From assembly GCF_025642785.1 (NCBI RefSeq), contig NZ_JANZKU010000021.1, positions 21,868-85,867 of the forward strand: 64,000 nucleotides of DNA. Direction: 5' to 3'. Each line of letters starts with the position of its first letter. The first letter of the stretch is position 1. The translations under genes were made by a program, and so were the position numbers. The stretch is from Pseudomonas sp. RIT-PI-AD. Its GTDB lineage: Bacteria; Pseudomonadota; Gammaproteobacteria; Pseudomonadales; Pseudomonadaceae. Shown in pieces: positions 1-8,311 of this stretch. The notes under the pieces were generated by a model, which worked only from the letters and a program-made list of their open reading frames with translations, made no database searches and had not been told where the DNA came from.

Positions 1-770
1 GCGTCACCACTTCCGACTGGCTGTTGCAGCCGGACGCGGAGTGGCACGGATTCGGCGACGTGGCGGAAAACTACGTGCTGCTTGATCCGATCAAGGTCAC
101 CCTGACCATGCCCGGGCTCACCGCCGGCGGGCGCCTGGACGAACGCGGGATTCCCGCGGCGGTGGTCAGCAAGTTCCTCTGGGAGCGCGGTCTGGTGGTG
201 GAGAAGACCGGCCTCTACTCGTTCCTGGTGTTGTTCTCCATGGGCATCACCAAGGGCAAGTGGAGCACGCTGCTCACCGAGCTGCTGGAATTCAAGCGCC
301 ACTACGACGCCAACGTGCCGCTGATCCAGGCGCTGCCGTCGGCCGCCCAGGCGGGCGGCACGCGCTACCAGGGCATGGGCTTGCGCGACCTGTGCGACGA
401 ACTGCACAACTGCTACCGGGACAACGCCACCGCCAAGGCGCTGAAGCGGATGTACACGGTGTTGCCGGAGCTGGCCATCAAGCCCGCCGACGCCTACGAC
501 AAGCTGGTGCGCGGCGAGGTGGAGGCGGTGCCCATCGAGGCGCTGGAGGGCCGCATCGCCGCGGTGATGCTGGTGCCCTATCCGCCGGGCATCCCGCTGA
601 TCATGCCCGGCGAGCGCTTCACCGAGGCGACCCGTTCGATCATCGACTACCTGGAGTTCGCCCGTACCTTCGATCGCAGCTTCCCAGGCTTCGATTCCGA
701 CGTGCATGGCTTGCAACACCAGGAAGGGCCCAACGGACGCCTGTACACGGTGGAGTGCCTCAAGCACTGA
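1..770 (+). CDS. ldcA: Orn/Lys/Arg decarboxylase, C-terminal part (5' truncated)
   Basis: The frame is open from the left edge, so only the C-terminal ~255 residues are present. They match the small and C-terminal domains of the fold-type I (wing-type) PLP-dependent basic amino-acid decarboxylases; the segment around WHGF, the DPIKVT stretch, the VPYPPGIP motif and the final EGPNGRLYTVE are typical. Such enzymes decarboxylate lysine (or arginine/ornithine) to the polyamine and CO2 in the cytoplasm. The PLP-binding lysine lies upstream of the window, so activity cannot be judged. In P. aeruginosa the protein beside the fimL-nudC block is LdcA, a lysine decarboxylase that also serves arginine/agmatine metabolism; the symbol rests on that synteny plus the C-terminal match. 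Substrate specificity cannot be read from this part. Confidence 0.75.
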   Translation, partial: VTTSDWLLQPDAEWHGFGDVAENYVLLDPIKVTLTMPGLTAGGRLDERGIPAAVVSKFLWERGLVVEKTGLYSFLVLFSMGITKGKWSTLLTELLEFKRHYDANVPLIQALPSAAQAGGTRYQGMGLRDLCDELHNCYRDNATAKALKRMYTVLPELAIKPADAYDKLVRGEVEAVPIEALEGRIAAVMLVPYPPGIPLIMPGERFTEATRSIIDYLEFARTFDRSFPGFDSDVHGLQHQEGPNGRLYTVECLKH

Positions 771-776
771 GCCCGT

Positions 777-800
777 CGCGGACGGCGCCGGCCGTCCGCG
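777..800 (+). terminator. Hairpin after the decarboxylase gene
   Basis: A perfect 10-bp stem (777-786 with 791-800) encloses a 4-base loop, seven bases after the stop codon at 768-770. There is no T-run behind it, so it is either a weak intrinsic terminator or a 3'-end stabilising hairpin. Confidence 0.5.
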
Positions 801-883
801 CTCGTCCCCGGCGCGGCGCCGGGTCAAATGTGCGCCAAGCCGCGCTTCTCGGGGCCAGCATCGAACATTCAGGCCACGCTTGT

Positions 884-889
884 TATAGT
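884..889 (+). promoter_or_regulatory. Possible -10 box for the crotonase-fimL-nudC unit
   Basis: TATAGT sits 70 bases upstream of the GTG start at 959, in the gap after the preceding hairpin. No good -35 is visible at 17 bases, so this is only a candidate. Confidence 0.22.
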
Positions 890-958
890 TGCGCGATTCC
901 GTTCAACGAATCCCGGCGCCGCGCTTCGTGCCGTGCCGCGCCGCCCGAGGTGACCAGC

Positions 959-1771
959 GTGCCCGAATATCAAGCCTTCCGCGTCGAAGTGGCGGACAAG
1001 ATCGCCCATGTGGTGATCGACCGTCCGGAAAAGATCAATGCGATGAACGCAGACTTCTGGACGGAAATCATCGAGGTATTCCGCTGGGTCGACGACACCG
1101 ATGAGGTCCGGGTCGTGGTGCTCTCGGGGGCCGGCAAGCATTTTTCCTCGGGCATCGACCTGATGCTGCTGGCCGAGGTCGGCAATTCCCTGGGCAAGGA
1201 TGTCGGGCGCAACGCCGAAACCCTGCGACGCAAGATTCTCCAGTTGCAGGCCTCCTTCAATGCGGTCGACCTGTGCCGCAAGCCGGTACTCGCCGCCATC
1301 CATGGCTATTGCCTGGGCGGGGCGATCGACCTGATCTCGGCGTGCGACATGCGCTACGCCACCCGCGACGCCCAATTCTCCATCAAGGAAATCGACATCG
1401 GCATGGCCGCCGACGTCGGCACCCTGCAGCGCCTTCCCAGGCTCATCGGCGACGGCATGATGCGTGAGCTGGCCTACACCGGCCGGACCTTCGACGGCGA
1501 AGAGGCGCGTGAGCTGGGGCTGGTCAACCGGACCTACGCGGATGCCCCTGCGTTGATCGAGGGCGTCTTCGCCATCGCCCGCGACATCGCCGCGAAATCG
1601 CCCCTGGCGGTGCGCGGCACCAAGGAAATGATCCGCTACATGCGCGACCACCGCGTCGACGACGGCCTGGAGTACATCGCCACCTGGAACGCGGCGATGC
1701 TGCAGTCCGCCGACCTGCGGGTGGCCATGGCGGCCCACATGGGCAAGCAGAAACCGGAATTCGCCGACTGA
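959..1771 (+). CDS. Crotonase-family delta(3,5)-delta(2,4)-dienoyl-CoA isomerase-like enzyme
   Basis: A 270-residue enoyl-CoA hydratase/isomerase superfamily protein. The closest match by motif is ECH1-type dienoyl-CoA isomerase, which shifts conjugated double bonds during beta-oxidation of unsaturated fatty acids. The three acidic residues of that subfamily appear conserved: Asp124 (AIDLIS), Glu144 (IKEID) and Asp152 (AADVG), with the typical AADVGTLQRLP stretch and an SSGIDL oxyanion-loop segment near residue 65. I chose the GTG at 959 because GAGG lies 8 bases upstream and the protein then begins PEYQAF, as in the Pseudomonas orthologue. An in-frame GTG at 950 is possible. It is followed 38 bp later by fimL and may be co-transcribed with it. 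A plain enoyl-CoA hydratase is the alternative, but the triad argues for the isomerase. Confidence 0.8.
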   Translation: MPEYQAFRVEVADKIAHVVIDRPEKINAMNADFWTEIIEVFRWVDDTDEVRVVVLSGAGKHFSSGIDLMLLAEVGNSLGKDVGRNAETLRRKILQLQASFNAVDLCRKPVLAAIHGYCLGGAIDLISACDMRYATRDAQFSIKEIDIGMAADVGTLQRLPRLIGDGMMRELAYTGRTFDGEEARELGLVNRTYADAPALIEGVFAIARDIAAKSPLAVRGTKEMIRYMRDHRVDDGLEYIATWNAAMLQSADLRVAMAAHMGKQKPEFAD

Positions 1772-1809
1772 TGCAGTACGAGAACGTTGCGCGGGAGGCG
1801 CGTTAAACC

Positions 1810-3492
1810 ATGGTGACTGGAGCCACGTCCCTCAGCCTGGTACGCGACGAATTGTTCGCGACCATGGAACAGGCCGAACAGAGCCTGGAACATTTCATCG
1901 TCGAGCGACAGAACGGCAGCCTGCTGCAGCAGGCGGTCGAGAGCCTGCACCAGGTGCGCGGCACGCTGAACCTGATCGAGTTGGCCGGCGCGGAGCTGCT
2001 GGCCCAGGAGGTCTTGCAGCAGGCCATGGACATCCCGGTGAGCGCCGGCGAGGAGCGCGACAACCAGCTCGCCGCGCTGAGCAATGCGCTCTACGTGCTG
2101 CGCCGCTACCTGGAAGGGGTCGACGCCCACCGCCGGGAAATGCCCGAGCTGCTGCTGCCGGCGATCAACGATCTGCGCCAGGCCGGCGCCCAACCGGCGC
2201 TCCCGGAAAGCTTTTTCTTCAGCGCCCGCCTGGATCAGCAACGGCCGGTCGTCGCGGCCGTCGAGCCCTCGGCGAAACGCGATGACGAGGCCCGACGCCT
2301 TCGCCACATGTATCAGGTCGGCCTGCTCGGGTTCATCCGCGAGCAGAACCAGCAAGCCAGCATGAAGCTCATGGGCCGCGCCCTGGCACGGCTGGACAGC
2401 CTCTACGCGGGAGAGCCGCGGGCGCGCCTGTGCTGGATCGGCGCGGCGGCCATCGAGGCCCAGGTGGATGGGCAACTGCTGCCGCGCAAGGCGCGCAAGC
2501 AGCTGTTCTCGCGGCTCGACCGGGAGTTGAAGGCTTTGCTCGGCGCGCCGGCTTACGAAGCGCCCCGAGGCCTGATGAAGGAGCTGCTGTACCTGGTGGC
2601 ACTGGCCGACAGCCATGGGCCACGAGCCAGCGAAGTGCGCGAGTTGTTCGGCTTGGCGCCATTGCCGTTCACCGATCACTTGCTCGAAGAGGAATACCAG
2701 CGCCTGGCCGGTCCCGGCCAAGCGGTGATGCGTTCGCTGTCCTCGGCGATCCGCGAGGAGCTCGCCAGCGTCAAGGACACGCTCGACCTGATCGAGCGCG
2801 GCACCGCCCAGCGCGAGAGCTTCGGCACCCTGCATGCGTTGCTCGGCAAGCTGGCCAAGACCCTCGGCATGGTCGGCCTGACGTCGGCGGGCAACGCGTT
2901 GCACGCGCAACTGCCGGTGGTGGCCGGCTGGAGCCAGGATGATGCCGCCGCACCGGAAACCCCGGCGCTGCACAAGCTGGCGGATGCCGTGCTCTACGTG
3001 GAGAGCATGGTCGCCAGCCTGGAGCGTGGCCAGCCGCCCGAGCAGCGGCCGCAAGCGGCGGCGGCCGGCCAGGAGGCCGAGTCCTTCGCCGACCACCAGT
3101 TGTTCGAGGCGCGCATCGTAGTGGTGGATGAGGCGCGTGCCGGAATCGGCATGGCCAAGCGCGCCATCACCGCCTACCTGGAATCCAACGGCGACAAGCT
3201 GCATCTGGCCAACGTGCCCTTCAGCCTGCACACCGTCCGCGGCGGGCTCTGGTTCCTCAACCAGGAGCGTGCCGCCCATTTGGTGGGGGCCTGCGCGGAA
3301 TACATCCAGAAGCAGATGCTGGAAAGCCCGCAGATGCCTTCCGAGCAGATGCTGGAGACCCTCGCCGACGCCCTCACCAGCCTGGAGTATTACCTTGAGG
3401 CGGGTGCCGTGCTGCGTCCGGAAACCCAGCCCAGCGTGCTCGACCTGGCCGCCGAAAGCGTGCGGGCGTTGGGCCTGCCGGTGGCGGCATGA
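1810..3492 (+). CDS. fimL: FimL, type IV pilus/cAMP signalling protein
   Basis: This 560-residue protein has the length and sequence of Pseudomonas FimL, a cytoplasmic relative of the N-terminal part of the chemosensory kinase ChpA. FimL supports twitching motility and raises cAMP through adenylate cyclase CyaB, feeding Vfr-dependent virulence genes. Three helical segments resemble histidine phosphotransfer (Hpt) helices: LHQVRG (His47), LHALLG (His342) and LHTVRG (His474). The family is usually described as degenerate at the phosphoacceptor, so these histidines are worth comparing with other FimL proteins. The ATG at 1810 has GGAGG 11 bases upstream. The stop codon overlaps the nudC start (ATGA), so the two genes are translationally coupled. 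Confidence 0.92.
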   Translation: MVTGATSLSLVRDELFATMEQAEQSLEHFIVERQNGSLLQQAVESLHQVRGTLNLIELAGAELLAQEVLQQAMDIPVSAGEERDNQLAALSNALYVLRRYLEGVDAHRREMPELLLPAINDLRQAGAQPALPESFFFSARLDQQRPVVAAVEPSAKRDDEARRLRHMYQVGLLGFIREQNQQASMKLMGRALARLDSLYAGEPRARLCWIGAAAIEAQVDGQLLPRKARKQLFSRLDRELKALLGAPAYEAPRGLMKELLYLVALADSHGPRASEVRELFGLAPLPFTDHLLEEEYQRLAGPGQAVMRSLSSAIREELASVKDTLDLIERGTAQRESFGTLHALLGKLAKTLGMVGLTSAGNALHAQLPVVAGWSQDDAAAPETPALHKLADAVLYVESMVASLERGQPPEQRPQAAAAGQEAESFADHQLFEARIVVVDEARAGIGMAKRAITAYLESNGDKLHLANVPFSLHTVRGGLWFLNQERAAHLVGACAEYIQKQMLESPQMPSEQMLETLADALTSLEYYLEAGAVLRPETQPSVLDLAAESVRALGLPVAA

Positions 3493-4325
3493 CGGCCCCG
3501 GTGCGCTGGCAGCCGGCGTTGCTCGATAGCGCGAAGGATGGAGGCTGGGCATTGGTGCACAGCCAACTGCGCTTTCTCGCCGACGGCAATGGCGTGTTGT
3601 TCCCCCGGGAATGGCTCAAGCGCCAGGAGCTGCCCTGGATCGCCGAGCACGGCATCGGTCATTTCGAGGGCGAGCCGGTGTTCCTGCTGGAAGCGGAGGC
3701 GGGTGCCGAGCTGCCGGGTTGTGCCTGGCAAGGCCTGCGCCAGTTGATGATGCAGAGCGATGCGGAGACCTTCCGTATGCTCGGCTATGCCAGCCAGATC
3801 GGCACCTGGGCCCAGCAGAACCGCTTTTGCGGGAGCTGCGGCGCGCCTATGAAGCGCCTGCCCCACGAACGCGCGATGCACTGCGAGGCCTGTGGCCTGC
3901 ACATCTACCCACGCCTGGCGCCCAGCATGATCGTGCTGGTGACACGCGGCGACGAATTGTTGCTGGCGCGCTCGCCGCGTTTCGCCAGCGGCGTGTACAG
4001 CACCCTGGCCGGCTTCGTCGAGCCGGGCGAGTCGGTGGAGGCATGCGTGCGCCGCGAGGTGCGCGAGGAAGTCGCGGTGGAAATCCACGCGCCGCGTTAC
4101 ATCGCCAGCCAGAGCTGGCCCTTTCCCCATTCGCTGATGCTCGGCTTCCACGCCGAGTACGCTTCCGGCGAAATCGTGCCGCAGCCCGGCGAAATCGAGG
4201 ATGCGCGCTGGTTCCACCCGGACCGCCTGCCACCCTTGCCGGCGCCGCATTCCATCGCGCGTTATCTGATCGACCTGTACCTGGCCCGCCGCTCAGGCGA
4301 CGCCGAACCAGTGCTGCCAGGCTAG
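3489..4325 (+). CDS. nudC: NudC, NADH pyrophosphatase / NAD-cap RNA hydrolase
   Basis: A 278-residue Nudix hydrolase that cleaves NAD(H) to NMN(H) and AMP and removes NAD caps from RNA 5' ends. Domains in order: an N-terminal domain (1-105), a zinc ribbon with Cys114, Cys117, Cys132 and Cys135, and the Nudix domain with the box starting at Gly175 ([11 protein letters not shown], then REVREEV). The NudC-specific SQPWPFPxS signature is present as SQSWPFPHS at 207-215. Length is normal. The start overlaps the end of fimL by 4 bp. The 3' end overlaps the convergent permease gene by 33 bp. Confidence 0.95.
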   Translation: MTAPVRWQPALLDSAKDGGWALVHSQLRFLADGNGVLFPREWLKRQELPWIAEHGIGHFEGEPVFLLEAEAGAELPGCAWQGLRQLMMQSDAETFRMLGYASQIGTWAQQNRFCGSCGAPMKRLPHERAMHCEACGLHIYPRLAPSMIVLVTRGDELLLARSPRFASGVYSTLAGFVEPGESVEACVRREVREEVAVEIHAPRYIASQSWPFPHSLMLGFHAEYASGEIVPQPGEIEDARWFHPDRLPPLPAPHSIARYLIDLYLARRSGDAEPVLPG

Positions 4326-5078
4326 CCGCGCGGTCAACGCCAGGACCACCAGGATGAATACCGGGCGGATGAACTTGGCGCCGCCACGGATGGCTGTGCG
4401 GGCGCCGAGGAAGGCGCCCGCCATCAGTGCCACGCCCATGGCGATTCCCAGGGCCCAGGCCACCTGTCCGCCGGCGATGAACACGCCCAACGCCACCGCG
4501 TTGCTGACGAAGTTCATGCTGCGCGCCACGCCGCTGGCGCGCACCAGATCGAGCGGATACAGGAGCAGACTGCTGACGGTCCAGAACGCGCCGGTTCCCG
4601 GACCGGCGACCCCGTCGTAGAAGCCCAGTCCCAGCCCCTGGGGCCATTGACGGCCACGCGGGATGGGCGCGTCCGATGCATGGACGACGTCCGGCGTGCC
4701 GCCGAACAGAAGGTAAAGGCCACAGCCGAACACTACCACCGGCAGCATCTGGTTCAGCCAGGCCGCCGGCAGCCAATGGGCGAGCACGGCGCCCAGTGCC
4801 GCGCCGATGGCGGTGGCCAGAAGCGCATTGCGCCATTGGCGCGGGTCGAACAGCCGGCGCCGGTAGAAGGTGAAACTGGCGATGCCCGAGCCGAAGGTGG
4901 CGCACAGTTTATTGGTGCCCAGCACCAGATGTGGCGGCAGACCCGCGGTGAGCAACGCAGGGATGGTCAGCAGGCCACCGCCGCCGGCGATGGCGTCGAT
5001 GAAGCCGGCGAGGAAGGCGACGGCGGCGAGTACGACCAGGGTGACCGGGTCGACCGCCAGCTCAAACGGAAAAGGCAT
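4293..5078 (-). CDS. TSUP-family membrane permease (TauE/SafE/YfcA-type)
   Basis: A 261-residue, highly hydrophobic protein with about eight predicted membrane helices in the two-half arrangement of the TSUP family. The first repeat motif [16 protein letters not shown] lies near residue 27 and the second, [13 protein letters not shown], in the middle. Members export sulfite, sulfoacetate or other organosulfur anions; the substrate here is unknown. I chose the ATG at 5078, giving [11 protein letters not shown], over ATGs 33 and 51 bases upstream, because the extra residues are not part of the family. The gene stands alone on the minus strand, with its end overlapping nudC tail-to-tail. Confidence 0.85.
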   Translation of the reverse strand: MPFPFELAVDPVTLVVLAAVAFLAGFIDAIAGGGGLLTIPALLTAGLPPHLVLGTNKLCATFGSGIASFTFYRRRLFDPRQWRNALLATAIGAALGAVLAHWLPAAWLNQMLPVVVFGCGLYLLFGGTPDVVHASDAPIPRGRQWPQGLGLGFYDGVAGPGTGAFWTVSSLLLYPLDLVRASGVARSMNFVSNAVALGVFIAGGQVAWALGIAMGVALMAGAFLGARTAIRGGAKFIRPVFILVVLALTARLAWQHWFGVA

Positions 5079-5177
5079 AAAAAACTCGATCTGTGTCTGA
5101 TTGCGCGGCATTGCGTCTGGCCGCGGCAAAACCGGCTGCGCATAATGCCGGCAATTTCAAATGGAAGGGAAGTCTTC

Positions 5178-5828
5178 ATGCAGTACGTGGGCCTGGCCTT
5201 GGGCGTCGCACTGGTGGCGCTGCTGGCATTGCTGGTGGCGCTGCGGATCCTGTCGAACGGCCGCTGGCTGCTGGGCTGGCTGCGCGGCACCTGCGGGATG
5301 CTGTTCATCGGCCTGGCGTTGCTGATCGGGATGGTCGCCAAGGACCTGTCCAGCTACGCGCCGCTTCCGGAGGACAAGCCCCTGGTGACCCTGAGTTTCC
5401 AGGCCGACGGGGCGCAGCGCTACCGGGTCAACCTGCTGGAGGGGGGCGAGGAACACCAAGTCACTCTCGATGGCGATCTCTGGCAACTGGACGTGCGCCT
5501 GTTCAAATGGCGCGGCCTGGCCGAACTGATCGGCTTGCAACCGGGGTATCGCCTGGAGCGCCTGTCCGGGCGCTTCCTCGCCATCGAACAGCAACAGATG
5601 GCCCAGCATACCCAGGTGCAACTTGCGCAGAGCGCCTATGGCATCGACCTGTGGCGCTGGCTGCGCCTCGGCCAGCACCATTTCTTCCTCTTCGATCCCC
5701 AGGCCCAACGGGTGACCTATCTGCCGGTGGCGGATGGCGCGGTCTACGCGGTGAACCTGACGCCCACCGGATTGCTCGCGCAGCCGATGAACCAGGTGGC
5801 GACCCAGGCCCTGAAAGACTGGCGCTAG
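5178..5828 (+). CDS. Hypothetical protein with two N-terminal membrane helices
   Basis: A 216-residue protein conserved in Pseudomonas next to the TSUP gene. Two membrane helices (about residues 4-22 and 36-55) are separated by a basic loop (RILSNGRW). A soluble domain of ~155 residues follows that should lie on the same side of the membrane as the N-terminus. It is rich in beta-type sequence and aromatic residues and has no enzymatic motif I recognise. The ATG at 5178 is preceded by GGAAGGGA at 5163-5170. A strong hairpin follows the stop, so this is a single-gene unit. Function unknown. Confidence 0.75.
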   Translation: MQYVGLALGVALVALLALLVALRILSNGRWLLGWLRGTCGMLFIGLALLIGMVAKDLSSYAPLPEDKPLVTLSFQADGAQRYRVNLLEGGEEHQVTLDGDLWQLDVRLFKWRGLAELIGLQPGYRLERLSGRFLAIEQQQMAQHTQVQLAQSAYGIDLWRWLRLGQHHFFLFDPQAQRVTYLPVADGAVYAVNLTPTGLLAQPMNQVATQALKDWR

Positions 5829-5845
5829 TCGCCGCGGAAAAAACG

Positions 5846-5870
5846 AAGGGGAGCGCAGGCTCCCCTTTTT
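5846..5870. terminator. Bidirectional intrinsic terminator
   Basis: A perfect 9-bp stem (5846-5854 with 5859-5867) with loop GCAG is followed by a T-run on the plus strand and preceded by A-rich sequence. It sits between two converging genes that stop at 5828 and 5888 and probably serves both. Confidence 0.85.
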
Positions 5871-5887
5871 CGTGCCCGCTCGCGGGA

Positions 5888-6655
5888 TCAGGACAAGAAG
5901 CCGCCGTCGACATTCAACGCCACACCGGTGGTGTAGCTGGAGGCATCGCTGGCCAGATAGAGCACCGCGCCGGCCATCTCCTCCGGATCGGCTACGCGCT
6001 TGAGCGGGATACGTTGCAGAGCCATCTTGAGAATACTGTCGTTCTGGGTCAGCGCAGAGGCGAACTTGGTGTCGGTGAGGCCCGGCAGCAGGGCGTTGCA
6101 ACGGATGCCGAAGGCCGCGCACTCCTTGGCGAAGACCTTGGTCATGCTGATCACGGCGGCCTTGGTGACCGAATAGATGCCCTGGAACTCCCCCGGCGAA
6201 ACACCGTTGATGGAAGCGACGTTGACGATGCTGCCGCCGCCGTTCTCGCGCATCAACTTGCCGCCCTCGATGGACATGAAGTAGTAGCCGCGAATGTTCA
6301 CGTCCACGGTTTTCTGGAAGGCGCCGAGGTCGGTATCCAGCACGTTGCAGAACTGCGGGTTGGTGGCGGCGTTGTTGACCAGGATGTCCAGGCGCCCGAA
6401 CCGTTCGCGGATTTGCGCGAAAGCGTTCTGGATCTGCTCCATCTCGCCGATGTGGCAGGCGATGGCGGTGGCCTTGCCGCCGTCCTGGACGATGGCCTCG
6501 GCGACCGCCTGGCAGCCCTCGAGCTTGCGGCTGGAGACGATCACATGGGCGCCTTGCTGGGCGAGCAGGCGGGCGATGGCCTCGCCGATACCGCGGCTGG
6601 CGCCGGAGACGAAGGCGATCTTGCCGTCGAGATCGAATAGCTGGGTCTTGGACAT
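5888..6655 (-). CDS. SDR-family oxidoreductase
   Basis: A 255-residue classical short-chain dehydrogenase/reductase: GASRGIG cofactor loop at 18-24, NNAA at 94-97, and catalytic Ser148, Tyr161 and Lys165 (YSVTK). It should interconvert an alcohol and a ketone using NAD(P)(H). The gene lies 21 bp downstream of the ACAD10/LvaA-like kinase gene on the same strand. Such kinase-SDR pairs suggest work on hydroxyacyl-CoA or related acyl substrates; that assignment is inference. It ends just before the bidirectional terminator. The substrate cannot be predicted from sequence. Confidence 0.85.
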   Translation of the reverse strand: MSKTQLFDLDGKIAFVSGASRGIGEAIARLLAQQGAHVIVSSRKLEGCQAVAEAIVQDGGKATAIACHIGEMEQIQNAFAQIRERFGRLDILVNNAATNPQFCNVLDTDLGAFQKTVDVNIRGYYFMSIEGGKLMRENGGGSIVNVASINGVSPGEFQGIYSVTKAAVISMTKVFAKECAAFGIRCNALLPGLTDTKFASALTQNDSILKMALQRIPLKRVADPEEMAGAVLYLASDASSYTTGVALNVDGGFLS

Positions 6656-6676
6656 GGGGTTCCCCTGGTGATGGCG

Positions 6677-7744
6677 TTACAGCCGGGATTGATCGATGAC
6701 CTTCAGGCTCATGTGTTCGAGCAGCTTGTTCATCTGGATGAACTGCGCGAAGCGTTTGTCCTGGGTCTGGCCGTGGAAATAGCGGTAGTAGATCTGCTGG
6801 ACGATACCGGCCAGGCGGAACAGGCCGTAGGTGTAATAGAAGTCGATGCTGGGGATCTCGATGCCGGAGCGTTCGGCGTAGTAGTCGGCGAACGCCTGGC
6901 GCCCGAGCATCCCCGGCAGGTGGCTCGGCTGGCGGCGCATCAGTTGCACCGGAGCCGGATCGTCGGCCTGGATCCAGTAGGCGAGGGTGTTGCCCAAGTC
7001 CATCAGGGGATCGCCCAAGGTGGTCAGCTCCCAGTCGAGCACGCCGATGATCTTCAGCGGGTCCCGGGGGTCGAGGATCACGTTATCGAAGCGGTAATCG
7101 TTGTGCACGATGGCGTGGGTGGGGTGATCGGCGGGCATCTTCTCGCGCAACCAGGCTTTCACCGCCTCCCAGGCCGGGGCATCGGGTGTCCGGGCCTTTT
7201 CGTAGCGATCGCTCCAACCGGCGATTTGCCGCTGTACGTAGCCCTCGGGTTTGCCCAGGTCGCCGAGGCCGCAGGCCTGGTAGTCGACGTTGTGCAGTTC
7301 AACCAGCTTGTCGATGAAGTTGTGGCACAGCGCGCGGGCCTGCCCCTCGTCCAGGCTCAGCCCCTCGGGCAGGTCGGCCCGCAGGATGATGCCCTCGACC
7401 CTTTCCATCACGTAGAACTCGGTACCGATCAGCGTCTCGTCCGTGCAGTGGACGTACGCCTTCGGGCAGTAGGGGAAGCCGGCGTTGAGCTGGTTGAGGA
7501 TACGGTACTCGCGGCCCATGTCGTGGGCCGACTTGGCCTTGTGGCCGAAGGGCGGGCGTCGCAGGACGAATTCCCGCTGCGGGTATTCGATCAGGTAGGT
7601 CAGGTTCGAGGCGCCGCCCGGGAACTGGCTGATGCGCGGCGTGCCTTCGAGTCCGGGGATGTGCGCCTTGAGGTAGGGGTCGATGAGCGCCGCGTCGAGC
7701 TCTTCGCCTTGGCGGATACCGGTGGACTGGTCAGTAAGCGTCAT
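6677..7744 (-). CDS. APH-fold acyl-CoA kinase (ACAD10/LvaA-like)
   Basis: A 355-residue protein of the aminoglycoside phosphotransferase/choline kinase fold. The Brenner catalytic loop HNDYRFDN is at 214-221, and the metal-binding motif DWE (Asp237) replaces the usual DFG-like triad. This subgroup is not antibiotic-modifying: relatives are the kinase domain of ACAD10/ACAD11 and Pseudomonas LvaA, which phosphorylate 4-hydroxyacyl-CoA esters so they can enter beta-oxidation. The ATG at 7744 has AGAAGGGA 5 bases upstream. It is the first gene of a two-gene unit with the SDR gene. The substrate is inferred from family membership. Confidence 0.82.
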   Translation of the reverse strand: MTLTDQSTGIRQGEELDAALIDPYLKAHIPGLEGTPRISQFPGGASNLTYLIEYPQREFVLRRPPFGHKAKSAHDMGREYRILNQLNAGFPYCPKAYVHCTDETLIGTEFYVMERVEGIILRADLPEGLSLDEGQARALCHNFIDKLVELHNVDYQACGLGDLGKPEGYVQRQIAGWSDRYEKARTPDAPAWEAVKAWLREKMPADHPTHAIVHNDYRFDNVILDPRDPLKIIGVLDWELTTLGDPLMDLGNTLAYWIQADDPAPVQLMRRQPSHLPGMLGRQAFADYYAERSGIEIPSIDFYYTYGLFRLAGIVQQIYYRYFHGQTQDKRFAQFIQMNKLLEHMSLKVIDQSRL

Positions 7745-7885
7745 GCGTATCCCTTCTACTTATAATGAGTGCCCGCGACTATTGGCTAATCTAATTCGCC
7801 AGGGGACCGCTCACAAGCGACCAAGCCCCTTATAGACCTGGGTGTTGCCCCGCGATCAAAGGGCTTGATTCATTGTCGCGGGACG

Positions 7886-7915
7886 AAAAAAAACCGGAGC
7901 CCGAGGGCTCCGGTT
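7886..7915 (-). terminator. Intrinsic terminator for the SCP2 gene
   Basis: An 11-base inverted repeat (7892-7902 with 7905-7915; realistically a 10-bp stem) is followed on the minus strand by an eight-base T-run (A-run 7886-7893 on the plus strand). It lies 25 bp past the stop of the SCP2 gene. Confidence 0.9.
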
Positions 7916-7939
7916 CCCTTTCGATCGGCGGGCGCCGGA

Positions 7940-8251
7940 TCAGACCGGGAACAGCTCGCTCAGCTTCATCGCCAGCATCATGTCGCCTTCTGCGCGCAGT
8001 TTGCCGGCCATGAACGCCTGCATGCCGTCGGTCTCGCCGCTGGTGATGCCCTTCAGGGTGTCGCTGTCCATGATCAGGGTGACGTTCGGGTTGGGAGCGT
8101 CGCCTTGTTGCACGTCACAGGTACCGTCCTTCACGACCAGGTAATGGTTCTCGCCATCCTCGATGTTGAACTGGAAGACCAGGTCCAGGCCAGCAGCCGC
8201 GCTGGCGTTGAATTTGGACTGCATGCTTTTGATGATGTCGGCGGTGCTCAT
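7940..8251 (-). CDS. SCP2 sterol-carrier domain protein
   Basis: A 103-residue stand-alone SCP2 domain, the usual length for bacterial single-domain members. The fold forms a hydrophobic tunnel that binds fatty acyl or other lipid ligands. The conserved NPNVTLIMDSDTL and the C-terminal MAGKLRAEGDMMLAMKL helix are present. AAGGATAG precedes the ATG. It lies 60 bp downstream of the histidine-phosphatase gene and is followed by a strong terminator, so the two probably form a short operon. No catalytic role is expected; lipid or acyl-CoA carriage is inferred. Confidence 0.88.
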   Translation of the reverse strand: MSTADIIKSMQSKFNASAAAGLDLVFQFNIEDGENHYLVVKDGTCDVQQGDAPNPNVTLIMDSDTLKGITSGETDGMQAFMAGKLRAEGDMMLAMKLSELFPV

Positions 8252-8311
8252 GGATTCTATCCTTCGTTCAGGGTTTTTCTGGCGACCGTTCCAGTCGCGA
8301 TGGGCCGTGGC

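Noticed and set aside
6677..7744. An aminoglycoside resistance gene
   Set aside because: Although the fold is APH, the sequence belongs to the ACAD10/LvaA acyl-CoA kinase group and sits with metabolic genes.
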